64,000 bases of DNA from Aphis gossypii (Eukaryota; Arthropoda; Insecta; Hemiptera; Aphididae): contig NC_065533.1 of the NCBI RefSeq assembly GCF_020184175.1, forward strand, positions 59,372,351 through 59,436,350. Reading direction: 5' to 3'. Positions 35,900-48,447 of the stretch are shown piece by piece. Position 1 is the stretch's first letter; the number at the start of each line of letters is the position of its first letter. Under the pieces are notes generated by a model. It did not search any database. It saw nothing but the letters and a program-made list of their open reading frames with translations, and was not told the origin of the DNA. A program made the position numbers and the translations under genes.

Positions 35900-35931
35900 G
35901 AAATATTTAATTCTGGGTCTGAAAGGGTTAA
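35900..35931. repeat. Right terminus of the second piggyBac, next to TTAA
   Basis: CTGGGTCTGAAAGGG abuts TTAA at 35928-35931. Reversed, it reads CCCTTTCAGACCCAG, the style of a piggyBac terminus with its usual TTAA target. No left partner was found near 32900-33016, so that end seems lost. Confidence 0.55.
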
Positions 35932-38217
35932 TTGAACTAATATTACTACTATAAATACTATTATTCGCTTATCGCTTTCGATTACCGACTCCGACGATGA
36001 TGCATAATACGTCATTCTAATAATAGATACCGATTAGTGATTACGAAAAGCCAAAAGTTAAGAATACCCTTGTATTCTGTAACTCCGCCCTACCTATAAC
36101 ATTAAATTATTTAAATTTATGAAGCAAAATAATAATCTTGCGTTCTGTGTAATCACAAAACAATAATTCCAATACCATAGACCTTATACTTATTACCTAA
36201 TATAAGGTTTATTATTACCTATATTAATATGTACATATCCGAGATCGCAACTGGCAAGCTATCATCCAGATTTCAGTTATATAATGTTTCACGATTACAC
36301 GATACCTCGTGACAACTTACTGAAAAGTGAAAACTTTGCTTTTACAGAAAAAGTTTTACTAACGTCTGACCGTACGCCATATTGTACTATGTAGTATGAC
36401 TATTGTGGTAATCTTGTGAAGCATAGTACATCAGACATCAACATTATAATAAAATAACATGACATAACAGTCAATATTATATTATATTAATATCATTTAT
36501 ATTATAATATGTCAAAATGTGTTCTTTATATTATATTATATTTTGTTTATTAATTTAATTAAACATAGAAGTATTTAACTATTTAAATTAAGATTACTCG
36601 TGTGAATTTGATACTTGGAAAGTCCTATTAATTAAATATTGGTAAGTATTACTTATTTTGTAGTTACCTATATGTATGGTGACCAGATATAAAAATTTAA
36701 ATCTTAGCTTCTCCTCTGTCGTAATTGCCAATGCATACACCCATTTTGCCCATATAGACCATAGGTCATCTCCTTCTACAAAAATTGAATTTTCTAAAAT
36801 TATTATTATTACCTAGGTAGATACTAAAAAACTAATTATTTAAAATTATTATGTCAACTCGTTAAATGTGTGTCTTAATGATAACAAATCTATGAAATTT
36901 AAGTAAACTTAAACTAGAGTACCTATAAATGTTTTAGTTATTTTTTTGAAGGTAAAATACCAAGTGGAAAATTTGAATAAATTAATACAAAACTTTGTTA
37001 AAATATAGGAAACATTAACAAATTAAATTAACTATGCTAACAACCAATTAGATTGCATTAGCTCGAACCATAAAATATAAATTAATACTAAATTATAAAA
37101 AATCATAAACGTGTAGTACCTAATAATATTTTCAACAAAATATTGCAATTTCATATACTTAACACTATTTTTAATGACATTAGGACTTGCATCAAAAAAG
37201 AGTACTATTCTATGAAAAATAGTACTTCTGGTCACCATATTGTTATATGTAAAAACTATTATAAATAATTCTTATTAGTTATTATAATTATTTATAAACA
37301 TTTTGATTTCAGTTAATACATCAGCTCTATACAATTTTTGTTGCAATTTATATGGATTATTGACTTGTTAATTATTCTAGTCAATATGATTAATATTTTG
37401 ATAATACAATCCAGTAGGACTTTAACATTGATAGTTGCTCTATAGTCAATGCCATTTTAGAAAATCCATAGCATACTAAACTTCTTAATAATGATATTCT
37501 AAGATTTTCTGTATTCACAAAAAATATCCAGATGATTTGAATGATACATATTAAAACAATATTCCAATTTACAACTGGAAACAATAAAAATAAAACTATT
37601 GGTTTCTATATTGAATTTTAATATTTCAATATGCGACAAAAAAAAATATGGTTTGTATACTTAGTACCTACATATTTTAAGTGAAATATTCTTCAAGTTA
37701 TTAGGTTTTTATTGTATTTTTTTAGATACCTTATTAACTAAATTTGAAAGAAGTGTAAATAATTGAATCCAACCAACATTCCAAACGAAAACTATTACCA
37801 ACCATTTTATATGTATATAAAACTAAAAATTGTAAATGAAAAAAATGTATTGTAATTTATATGACATTCCATACTTAAATTTAAATAAGGTTACAACATC
37901 AATCATTTAAATTTTAATCCTAAAAGATAATTCTGAAATATTATAGCTTGCTGGTGCATTGACTAGTAAAAATAGAAATTTAGGTATTGTAAAATAAATT
38001 AAGTAAATATTCTAGTATTAATCAAATAAATAATTTAAAAAAAAATCTTTTGGTATCTAAAATCTATGATTCATTATTATATTTAGATTGCTACTAAGTG
38101 TTTGTTTTTATGATGCATGATGAATTTCAATATAAAGTATTAAAAGAACATATAAAGTATTTTAATTTTAAATTGTATTGTTTTACATAGTGAGATGCCA
38201 AATACTGACATTAGATA
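35932..38217. other. AT-rich non-coding region
   Basis: No believable gene on either strand. The short minus-strand frames near 37032-37238 and 37390-37584 are low-complexity and lack domains or splice context. It could be intergenic or a large intron. Confidence 0.5.
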
Positions 38218-38360
38218 TTTTGTAAAGGCAGATACAGACTAGAGAAATGGGGGGGGGTAAAGATATTTATTAAGTTAAATAATAAAAAAAAAAAAATGTT
38301 GTCTATTAGCAGCTATTGCATTGCCCCCTATGCCCTAAGCTTGGATCTGCCTTTTGGTAA
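38218..38360. mobile_element. Small hAT-like MITE (38226-38352)
   Basis: It starts AGGCAGATACA and ends TGGATCTGCCT (inverted, one mismatch). Flanks TTTTGTAA and TTTGGTAA differ by one base, fitting an old 8-bp duplication. G and C runs lie inside. 127 bp, non-coding. Confidence 0.65.
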
Positions 38361-38435
38361 ATGATGATGTTGTAGCCTATTTATTGTTAAATATTAGAAA
38401 TAGTTTATATTAAAGTAATAAATTAAAAGATTAAC

Positions 38436-38910
38436 ATTTTTTTAGTAAGTAATTACATACCTGCATATAATACATTTTTGATGCACAAATAAGTTCATAT
38501 TCTACAATAATTTTTTCATAAAATCCAGGCCCTTCATGAATTTTTAACTTATATTAATATTATTAGGGCCACTTTTAAATTTTACTATTGTTTTAAGTCT
38601 GGGGTTATTGGAGAATTGTTTCTAATTTCTTGAATACATAAATCATTACTCATATTTTTCATAACTGCATAACGAAAATTTTGGTTTAATTGTATCATCA
38701 AGTTAGAAATACATTTTCCTGTAGTTCCCATAGACCTGGACTTTAAAATGATAGTAAAATTTTAAGTGACTCATAATTATATTAATAGAAATTAGAAATT
38801 CATGATGAGCCTGGTTTTTATGAAAAATTATTGTAGAATATGAACTTATTAATGCATCAAAAATGTATTATATGATTTATATGCAAGTATATAATTTCAC
38901 TAAAAAGTGT
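38436..38910. repeat. Long inverted repeat, about 160-bp arms
   Basis: 38436-38600 and 38742-38910 are reverse complements with modest divergence (shared blocks TTTTTGATGCA, AAGTTCATATTCTACAATAA, TTCATAAAA). The loop is about 140 bases. Transcription from either side would give a long hairpin. No terminal duplication was recognised. Confidence 0.8.
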
Positions 38911-39419
38911 ATCAAATACAGAAAATTATAAATGTATGATTGAAAAAACTGATCAAAATTTAAATAATTCTGTGTCTGCAAATTATACCTATTTTAAAAA
39001 TGTAGAACATATTATATTAAATTTTACTAAAAAATGAAAAAAGAACATTAACTAGAATTAATAAACTATGTATTAAAAAATGTTTATATAGATATTTAAT
39101 TAAAAATATGACATATTGTATGCAAAATATAAATTTTGAAAAAAGCTTGGCCCTTGTGACATTAAAATAAGTTGTTTTCTTAAGATGTAATTGTGTTTAA
39201 AATAATTTTAACAAACTTTCTTCATTCAAAATGCATGTGCTTATTATTTTTATATGTAATCCTACAGTGTTTTGTTATATATAAAAAAAAAAGTTATAAA
39301 AAAAGAAGAAATTCTAATACATACACATTGAAAAATAGACTAATTTTGATAAAAATATACATTTTATTTATAATTTAAAAAATGAGTTGACTGTTTTGTT
39401 TTTTAACTCTTCTGCATGT
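38911..39419. other. AT-rich non-coding spacer
   Basis: Nothing recognised. Confidence 0.5.
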
Positions 39420-39971
39420 TGTAGTAACCAGTGATAGTTACTGCACGCTTCTTTTACGACGAATGCACGTTCCGTCGTAGGTTGGAGAGTTGAGGTATAT
39501 AAGTTAACAATAAATTAATGAGATAATTGATACGTTTATTAACTTGTTAAAACAATAAATGAAAAGGCTTTCGTTAGCGTAAGCACAAGTATTTAACTAC
39601 CAGAGAGCAAGGGACAACACTGACTAAGTCTAACTGACTCTTAACTAACTCTAATTAAATCTATGATAAGGACTCATATTTATATGGAACATGCCGTGAT
39701 GGAGAATCGGATGATCTACGTCTATGAAGACGTGCGTGAAGTTGGGTGACCAAAGCTAGGTGACTGTTTTTCAGACGAATAGTGATAAGAAACCTTGTAT
39801 GTGTTGCTGCATTATGTTTAATTCCAGGCGCCAAACATTTATATTGCCATTTCTAAGTTACTTCACCGTTATAAAACACAAGATAGCGCAGCTATGTTGC
39901 TAATTTTTATAGCACAGTAAATCGCCAGGTGTTCCCCGTGGAGTCGCCAGTGGCTTTAAAGGAGGGCCGAT
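39420..39971 (+). repeat. LTR-like dispersed repeat
   Basis: GC-richer than its surroundings, with a TATA-like GGTATATAAG at 39494-39503 and AATAAATGAAA at 39552. The part 39730-39890 recurs in reverse complement at 61027-61188 at high identity. At the centre of both copies lies T(A/T)-GGC(G/A)CCAAAC, which could be a tRNA primer-binding site just after an LTR end. No second LTR and no gag/pol were found, so LTR identity is a guess. Confidence 0.45.
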
Positions 39972-40418
39972 CATATGCGGAGATTGGGGGGTGCTCCAAA
40001 AAAATCGAAAATATCGAAAGCCCCCCCAAAATTATCAAACATTTTTGATAGTATATAATATTAAAAAAGGTACTTATTTTACAACGATTGACAAAATCTT
40101 GGAACTTTACAAAATAATAATTATTATACCATAAAAATACTAAAATTTGAAGAACGTCAACTTTTTATTGATCATTATCAAGTAAATCTTCAGTTTTTAT
40201 TTATAGTATAGTATTATATTATAAATTAATAATTTTTAAAGTGCATAATATTATATAGTTAGTAATTCATATTTAGTAGTTTTGTAATTTAGTAATTTAG
40301 TAGTTGATGCGTACTGAAGAGTGAAGGTATGATAGATAATAGAGTGGGGGTCTTACTTTGCAAAGCAACATTTAAGCCCCCCCTCAAATTTGATCAAATC
40401 TCCGCCTATGGGGCCGAT
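39964..40418. mobile_element. hAT-type MITE (39972-40410), 8-bp duplication GGGCCGAT
   Basis: It starts CATATGCGGAGATT and ends AATCTCCGCCTATG; the ends are inverted with one mismatch. GGGCCGAT flanks both sides (39964-39971, 40411-40418). 439 bp, non-coding, inserted into the LTR-like repeat region. Confidence 0.9.
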
Positions 40419-42004
40419 ATGTTCAATTGATAATATATATATATATAAGTATAACACTTTTGACCTACCTACATATCCTACATATAAACCTACATATCAG
40501 GATAATTGTTTTCCGTAGGACGCGTAGTCGACGGTAGTCGTGCGTAGTTTTTAATTTTTTTCGTCGAGTTCCCGGGAGAGTCGAAGAACTTAACCTACAT
40601 ACGTGGAAAGCCAAGAAAATTTCCCATCAGACGTATATATTTAAAAAGGACTCATAGCTTGTTGAGAAAACGAAAACGGCGTACCAACACGCCAGGTGAC
40701 TGTTTCCCGTAAGACGCGTATCGGGTAGTCGTGCGTAGTTTTTAATTACTTTGTTGTATTCATTTATATTAGCCGCAATTGATTTGCGGCTTCCAAAAAT
40801 TATTAATGATGATTTACTTAAAGTGCAAATATTATTGAAATATTAGGTATACTTACACTCTACGAGAAGTGAATTTGATTATCGTCTATTTTATGTTTAG
40901 TTGTATTGGACTGTTCATGTGAGAATTATATTTTAATTGTTTTTGTTTGTTAAGTTTGTTGATGTTTGATATTTTTTCATGTTATTTCTTTAATGTTTGA
41001 TTTATGTTTAATTCAATTTTGTTTCTTTTGAATTTGTTGGATTTCAGTTTCAGCCTAGGAGGTGTTAATTTATTGATGTATGTTTAATGCTTTTATATGA
41101 CGTCTTTAGTACGTGCCATCTTTTGTAGAATTATTAAATGCCAGTATTGTAAATACCATATTTTTAACGAAGTCTATTGATGGTTCAGAATCAGTAGATG
41201 GCGTCTCACATATCGTTTAAAATTCGAATTTACTTAACCCTTTTGTCGATACTTATTACTCATTGTAGTTATTAGTCATATTATATTTCTGTTAGACTGT
41301 TTATATTATTAAATATAATATACTATTTGAATTAGTAGCTTTATTTTATATTGTCGATGACTGATGAGTTGCTGCATCCCCTGCATTGAACATATATAAT
41401 ATCATTATTCATTGTAGAAACTATAAATATATTTGATTATAAAGTTATAACTTGTATAAATAATATTTTAATCTTCTAGATTAAATTCTATTATTATAGA
41501 CGATAACATTCAGTATAATATATTATATATCATGATAAAATAAACGTTTATAAAAGTTTTTTTTATCATGTTATATATATTAGTATCAAATTTATAATTA
41601 AATGTTTTTACATAGAATTCATGACCTTGTAGGCCAACGGACATATTGTTATAACATATAACGTTTATTTTTAGTTGATTAATGATTTCCCAATAAGTCC
41701 ATTAAGAAGACCCTATACCCGCATTTGGTGTTGTCCGCCTTACACACGCGTAACATAGTAAAAACTGTTAAATTAATAATAATTACATTTTTAATACATA
41801 AAAGGTACATGGTTATTAAGGTACATGCACCTTAATAACTAAGTTCTCTATCTAGCTATCAGGATATGTATATCCCAGTAGCGAGTAGGTACAATACTAC
41901 AATGATTATCACTATTATTATCTTGGGTTCGAACGATATCGAATTTATTACTTTTAACTTCTGGTCTTTATATATATTTGATAAGTATTATTATGACCAT
42001 TGAC
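40419..42004. other. Non-coding; a ~48-bp direct repeat at 40506-40556 and 40700-40748
   Basis: The shared words are GTAGTCGTGCGTAGTTTTTAA and the preceding GACGCGTA. This GC-richer part may belong to the interrupted LTR-like element. The rest is AT-rich with no gene. Confidence 0.45.
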
Positions 42005-42780
42005 CAGTGCCGTGATCACCTTCAGTGGGGCCAGGCCCGGGGACTAGGGGGGGGGGGCAGAGAATCGCGTCCCCAGGGCCCACAATGTTATGGGGCCCCC
42101 CGGACAAAAATTAAGAATTCTAAATATCATTGTCACAAAAAATTAAATTAGGTATTAAAAAAAAGTTATATCGTATAATATTAAATAATTAAGAATGTTT
42201 TTGACGTTTTTGTGGAATATACACTATTTCACTATTACCACAGAATAAAGAAATTACAGATATTACAGTGTGTATTTCTATTCTCGATGGTTGAGTTTGA
42301 TTAGCGATAAGTTAGGTTCATATATCAATAGTTTTGTTAATAATTTATTATTCGAGTTTTTATTGTACATAATCTTTTTATAGATTTTTGAGCCCTGTAG
42401 CGCGTGTGGGAAATGCCACTATAGTGATTATTCTGTCTGACAGAATAATGCATGACAACTAATAATAATACTTATTGTGTTATTATTTTAAAATTTTAAA
42501 TAGCTCATAGATATTAGACACATCAACATTTAATTATCTGTACGGGCTATACGAATTTTTTTATTTCATATTTTTTAATTTGTTCAATTTAGAGAGTATT
42601 GGGATCTCAGTAAACCACCATTTGATGCTTCAAATGTGCATAAAATATTAGAATGGTTAAAAAATAAAAGATGTATTTCCTAATATTTTAATTGCAATTC
42701 GATTAAACTTAACAATTCCTGTTGCAAATGGTTCTGCTGAACGGGCATTTGTTTGTTTGGAGTACAATTTTGTTTTTTAT
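42005..42780 (+). pseudogene. hAT relic, only a terminus and the C-terminal region
   Basis: 42005 reads CAGTGCCGTGATCACC, a hAT-like terminus followed by G and C runs. Around 42598-42690 the plus strand reads YWDLSKPPFDASNVHKILEWL and, after a frameshift, FPNILIAIRLNLTIPVANGSAERAF to about 42750, the conserved dimerisation part of ZMYM1-like hATs. Everything between is lost. Confidence 0.65.
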
Positions 42781-42851
42781 ATATTTTTACCTGACTTGAA
42801 AAATGTTTTGTTTTTACTATCTTTTCTATATTTATATGTATTTAACTAAAA

Positions 42852-44604
42852 AAAAAGCGGGCAAGTGGGTACCGCTCTGCTGTACATTAGGTGCCATGTG
42901 GATCACTATTATACATTATAGGAGGGTTAAATTTGAATCCAATGATAATTATCATTGTATACGAAAAACGATTCTGAACGAAGATGATTTGTCAGCCTAG
43001 GATATAATTTCCAGTGGTTGGTGAAAAAGGTGGTTTGTATTTTAATAACCTGAATACATCAAAATTTAAGTTATTTTATAATAATTGTAAGCTAAACTTA
43101 TGAAAAATCTTGTATTAAATTTTCAACAATTAGATACTTATACAAACATTTTTATGAATTATACCTACAAAATAATTTGCAAATATTCATGCTTTTGACG
43201 AATTTTTGTCAATATTTGAACTTCAAATGCTAATAAAAAAAATTGTGCCTATTTATTCTTATAATTTTTTGATCACTATAAGAATAACTTATGAGGAACT
43301 TATGAGGAACCTAACCTAACGTGATCTATAGAGCGTAAATTTGCTATGTTACCCACTTGTAAGACGGAGACAACAATAAATGGTTTTTTGTTTTAATTAT
43401 GGAAAACTAATAAATACTAAATAGTAAATTTTCAATATTATTTGATTGAAAGCTAAAAAAGTAAAAACCATTTTGATACCTATTTTATGGTTTTATAGAG
43501 ATGGACTGTGCTGAACTATAGAAGTCTGTTGTGAACAATGTATGTAATATAAATAAAAAAGAACCTCGAAGAAACTGTTTGAGATGTTACCTAATGTTAT
43601 ACTTTATCGCATAAGCAGAATAACATCTACAGTAAAGCATATGTTATTTATAATAAAGCTTAAATAAATTTAATAACTTGATCCATATTTTTATTTTAAA
43701 TTTAGATTATGTATAATATTATAATATTTATAATAGTACGTGGTAGTAAAACATTATGCCGCGTGCCTGCGTAAACGTTGAGAATGTTGCTATAGCGTTA
43801 GCGTCAATCAATGCCTTATTGGCTATTGCCTTCTGCCTTCATTACTCAATCAGCTTGCGACCTAGACGCATCGCTTTACAGTTTACACCGAAAAAAAAAA
43901 ATCTTAAATAAAGACTGTAAGTACAATACTTCTAGTATTTAATTTATTTAATGTTTTATGTTTCTTTGCACGTATGTTCAATATTAAATTAATTTAATGG
44001 TTATAATTAATTTGGTTACATCAATTATAATTTTTGAATATGATTTATTTATAGTAGAAAAAATTACAATTTCACGAAACACATGTTCTAAAAATCAAAA
44101 TTTAAATAATTTTTCCACCATTCTATATTTCTATAAGTTTATTTGATTGCTTCAATATTTCTCGTGGGACATGCTATTTTAAATCAGTGAAAAAAATAGT
44201 TTCTTCAAATATTTTTATTTAAATTACATTTGCGTTAGGTACTTAAATTATTTTTATCACGTTACATTATTATTAATTATTTTGTAGGTATAATTCATAA
44301 AAATGTTTGTATAAGTAGCTAAGAGTTGAAAATTCAATACAATATTTTCCATAAGTTAAGCTTATAATAATTATAAAAGAACTTAAATTTTGATGTATTC
44401 AAGCCATTAAAACATAAACCACCTTTTTCACCAACCACTGAAAATTATATCCTAGGCTGACAAATCTTCTTCGTTCAGAATTGTTTTTCGTATACAATGA
44501 TAATTATCATTGGATTCAAATTTAACCCTCCTATAATAATATATAATAGTGATGCACGCGGCACCTAATGTACAACGGAGCGATACCCACTTCCCCACTT
44601 TTTT
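42852..44604. repeat. Foldback: 327-bp inverted arms around 1.1 kb
   Basis: 42852-43178 and 44277-44604 are reverse complements at fairly high identity. The outer ends read GCGGGCAAGTGGGTACCGCT and its counterpart; inner parts share CAAATC(T/A)TCTTCGTTCAGAAT and ATGATAATTATCATTG. Part of each arm belongs to the dispersed family at 9029-10745. The interior (43179-44276) is non-coding and includes a GC-richer patch at 43745-43890. Confidence 0.8.
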
Positions 44605-45167
44605 AGGCTTAAAATTACTTATATTATTTATTATTATTATGTATTTAACTAATTATTATATTGTATTGTAAACACGAATTTAAATAACTAAAATTAAAAA
44701 TTAATATTATAGTCTGCATATTAATTTTATAAACGTTCCGGTTCGTAAAATTTTCCATTTCAAGCACTGGGTATTGTTAACTATTATCGGAATTGAAAAT
44801 AATTAATTAGTCTTTTTTAATTTTTCTGGAATATCTTAACGGCTTGTTTTAGTAATACATTCAAATAAATAAATAATTAACATGGAAGATAACGCGATTA
44901 TGTGTTACTTCGTAGAAATTACTTTTAAAAAGTAATTGCGTTACTTTAAGTAAAATGTAATGAAATTACTACTGCGTTACATACCTACTGAAAAAGTAAT
45001 TAGGAATTTGCGTTACGTTACTACCTACCCATTCTGTTTAGTGCATAACTTTTAAAATCATTTTGTCACATTTATTAAATTATGAATAATAAATGAGAAC
45101 GGCCATTTTCAACTGATGTTTCATATGTATAATTTAAACTTTATGCTAGAATTTAACTTATGTTTAG
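44605..45167. other. Non-coding spacer with GTAAT-rich stretch
   Basis: 44900-45030 is a low-complexity stretch rich in GTAAT and ATTAC words on both strands. No gene. Confidence 0.5.
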
Positions 45168-46903
45168 ATGTCAACGTATATATATAATTACGGCGGTGGC
45201 CAGAAGGGGGTGGCAGAGGCGGCAGATGCGGGGGCAAATGGCCCAACAACAGGATTAGTAAGTTACCAATGAATACACCTACTAATTAGTTTTAGATTCT
45301 GAATTTCTGAATGAAGTGATGAATGTATTGATTTTACAATATGTATTTTTAAATTTTTTTTTGTCCGTGTACATGATAAATAGCAAATTTTATTTTATTC
45401 TTTCAAAATGGTAGACACTTTGATTTCCAACTTCAGTAGCTTTTTCGATAGAAAGGTGAAATTAATGTATTGGGGAGGTCAAAATTAAAATTCTCTGTAA
45501 TGTTCTTAAGTGCCAAAAAAAAAATTCAGGATAATCGGTAACTTTTAGCATAATTGATTTTGGATTTTGTAACCTAAATCAAATCACTATTGATACATAA
45601 CATTTTCACTGAATGTTCATATTAGCGTTTGCTACAAATCTTAAAATTTTCCAAATGTTTTAGTTACTTCAAGCTGTCAATACAATTCTATTCTTTGGGT
45701 CAAAAAGTTTGAAAATGTATTTAATACACGGTTCACTATAAATCGATATAATAGCGGTTGGAAAATATTAAAAATATATGCATGGTTTTTTTTTTTAGAA
45801 CTGTTTAACTTCAAATTTTGACAAAACGCACTAAATTGAAAATTTTCATATTATTTAGTTAAAATATCCTTCACTGACAAATCGTCTTCACTCAGAATCG
45901 TTTTTCGTAGGTATACAATTATATTATCATTGAGTTCAAATTTAATACCATCCATTAGGGTAATTCACTTATAACCTACTACACAGCTCTAATTCACTTA
46001 CTCTCTTTTTATGGTTTTGATTTAGTTCTATCTTAATATATTGTATTGTAAATGTAATGGTTGTATCAAGTCAATATCTGTGTCAAGTGTATCAAACCTT
46101 ACTCGTGTAATAACAACAAATTAACTAAAACGCAAGTGTATACATTTTTTCTTTTATACTTCGCTATTAAAATACTCTTTAAGTACTTTATTGATTTGAA
46201 CCAATAATGATAAAGCTCTTTTTAACTTAATATATAATTTATACCTATTAATGTGTAATCAATGTAACCAGACAAAGATATTAGGGGTGTATCTATTTGT
46301 GATTGTCCATTTTTCAGTCCACCTATAGAAAAGAACTTGTTCAACATTTTCATTTGGTATATACCATTTATTGCGTTCACTTTGTATTAATTTCAATTTA
46401 AAAAACTACTGATTTTGTTTGTTTTTCATACTTATTATTATAAATTAAACAGTTAGTGATGTTTTTTTAGGATTTAGTTACATAGCTTTAATATATTAGA
46501 TATAACGTCTTGTTTTAAAATAACTTCATTGCTCAAAATCTACTGAGCAAAATTATGTCTCCCAGCAAAATATGGGCTTCCTGAAATTAGGTATTTAAAT
46601 TTATCATGGATATGTTTTAATTTCAATTCTTTTGATCTTCTAGAATGCAATTTTTGCCAAAAAATTGGCCATAAAGCTGCTGACTGCCGGCATAATCGGC
46701 CAGCAGCAGCAGCAACAACAAAACAAGATGCTGCCAATGTGGCAGCACAAAAAGCGGAGAGGGCGAAAAAGGCAGCAGAGGCAGCTTTAGCCTTGGCTGA
46801 AAAGCTTCAAGCTGAGGCTGCAAAGCTTGAAGCCGAGGCTAATGCTGCCTCTGCTGTCTCTGCTGGCAGCAGCACCACCAGCACCACCACAACAAGCAAA
46901 TAA
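45168..46903 (+). CDS. Candidate two-exon gene: Gly/Arg-rich segment plus CCHC zinc knuckle and Ala-rich coil
   Basis: Exon 45168-45257 follows an AG and ends at a GTAAGT donor. Exon 46644-46903 follows TTCTAG and ends with TAA, followed by AATAAA-type signals. The second exon encodes CNFCQKIGHKAADC, an exact C-x2-C-x4-H-x4-C knuckle as in retroelement Gag and nucleic-acid-binding proteins, then a ~65-residue Ala/Glu/Lys-rich helix-forming tail ending in Ser/Thr. The first exon starts MSTYIYNYGGGQKG; one extra G in the G5 run at 45206-45210 would switch it to an RGG-type stretch whose phase then fits the knuckle exon exactly. So the first exon is probably frameshifted or the call is wrong there. 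It resembles copia-type Gag, but with an intron. Further upstream exons are unknown. Confidence 0.5.
45288..45960. repeat. Another copy of the dispersed 9-kb repeat family, inside the intron
   Basis: It starts TTTAGATTCTGAATTTC with GAAGTGATGAATGTATTG and ends with GACAAATCGTCTTCACTCAG and TATTATCATTGAGTTCAAAT, matching both the 9029 copy's start and the foldback arms' ends. Non-coding. Confidence 0.75.
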
Positions 46904-47050
46904 AACTAATAAAATTAATAAAAAAATATTTAATATAAAATATATGTTTTTATTTCCTGGTCATAAATTTAAATTTAACATTAGTGTTTGTCATGGTTAA
47001 TATAATCAATAATTATATATGATAATCAAAATAGTCATAACCAACATTCA

Positions 47051-48447
47051 TCAAATCAAAGAGTAACTTCTTGTCAGCGTACTATATGCAGGAAGAGGAT
47101 ATTTAGTTTCCCTAAGATGCTCATAACCATGGACTCCCAAGGCAAACCTCATTTTGAAGCCCATTACTATAGTGTCATTGGTCCACTTCCGAGTGGGTGT
47201 ACTTAAAGCAGATATCTGATCATCATTAAGGAATTGGTGTAACAATTCATTAGCTTTCTTAACTTTGGTCTGTAAGTGTTCAACTTCCAGCTGAACTAGC
47301 TTGTTTTCTTCTTCAACCTTTTCAAGTTCTTTAATTTCTTTTTTCATGTGGTCATTCTCATCTTTTAGGCGATTCATTTCAGCTCTAATTTTTTCAAGTT
47401 CTTCCTGCAAAGCAAAAGAAAACATTGAACAAATAGAACCATGTGTAAATATAAAAATATAATGTACAATTTAAAGTTTGTATTAATTATGTATATAAAT
47501 TCATAATTTAAATTAACACTTCTTTGCCTATAACCTTCAAACTTTACATGTACCTTATTAAAATTACATAAATCAACATATATCAATATTTAAACCGCAA
47601 AATGATAAATATTATAATTTATTAGACTTACTATTGGATCTAGTGACAAACATTCCTCTCCAGGCAGCTAACAGGTTCAGAGTAATTCTCACTGATGGTA
47701 ACATTGCTTTCTATTGACTAATATATAAACAAGATTAAAATTAAAGATAAAACAATTTAAAATTTAACTTACTGTAGCCTGTGATAATCGTTTTTCAGTC
47801 GAAGATACATTTTTCTTAAGATTATCACTACTCAAATTTCCTATAGTCTGTAAAATAAGTAATAAACACAACATTAAAACATTAAAATACATTAAAACGA
47901 TTAAAATTATTACCAATAATAGTAATACATTTTCATATATAATTTAGATAACAAAGCTACTATTCTGTACTTAAAATAATTTGTTTTAATAATGGTATAC
48001 CTATACCTTATACAAGGATTTTATTTTGGTCTCCAACATGCGAGGGGGATTGGGCACATCAAAGAGTGTTGGAATTGCATTTGATTTTAGTTTCTTTAAA
48101 CCATCCAGACGATGCTGTTCGAATTGGTTTTCCTCAAAATGAATCTATTGAAATAAGCATAAGATATGAAATTATTTTCTGATCTTATTATAGGTAGGTA
48201 CTTCTTATAAGTATAATATAATATATTAATGTATGGAGTAAATTATAGAAGATATATTATAACATAAATTATTATACCTACCTTAAACTAAAAAACTTAC
48301 TTCACACAACTCCGACGACTCTGTAGGTACCCATTTATCACGGCGACAATTTTGAAGCCAAATTTTTCGTCTTGAAATATCTTTGGGAAATAAACGAATA
48401 CCTTTTCTTCGGGAATTCGAACAGTTTACAGCGGTACATCCGCCCAT
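47051..48447 (-). CDS. THAP plus coiled-coil protein, P-transposase N-terminal half, intact
   Basis: Exons 48301-48447, 48007-48144, 47773-47847, 47652-47717 and 47051-47404 all join in phase 0 with GT-AG introns, giving 259 residues and no stop. Residues 1-95 form a THAP finger (MGGCTAVNC, then KIWLQN, then LCEIHFEENQF and NAIPTLFD). Residues ~100-140 are polar. The last exon begins with a coiled coil (EELEKIRAEMNRLKDENDHM onward) and a QISALS ... TRKWTNDTI ... GYEHLR ... PLPAYSTLTR segment, which is the conserved N-terminal region of P-element/THAP9 proteins. The protein ends six residues later, so the RNase H-like catalytic part is absent. It should bind DNA and dimerise but not cut. It could be a domesticated regulator or a truncated element. 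The intron before the last exon has a weak donor (GTTTGT). Confidence 0.78.

Noticed and set aside
42803..43000. 65-codon plus ORF
   Set aside because: It runs through the foldback arm and a poly-A stretch; the sequence is repeat DNA also found inverted at 44277-44604.
46540..46823. Minus-strand ORFs with Leu- and Pro-rich peptides
   Set aside because: Antisense of the Ala-rich zinc-knuckle exon, where GCN/CAG codons leave the reverse strand open.
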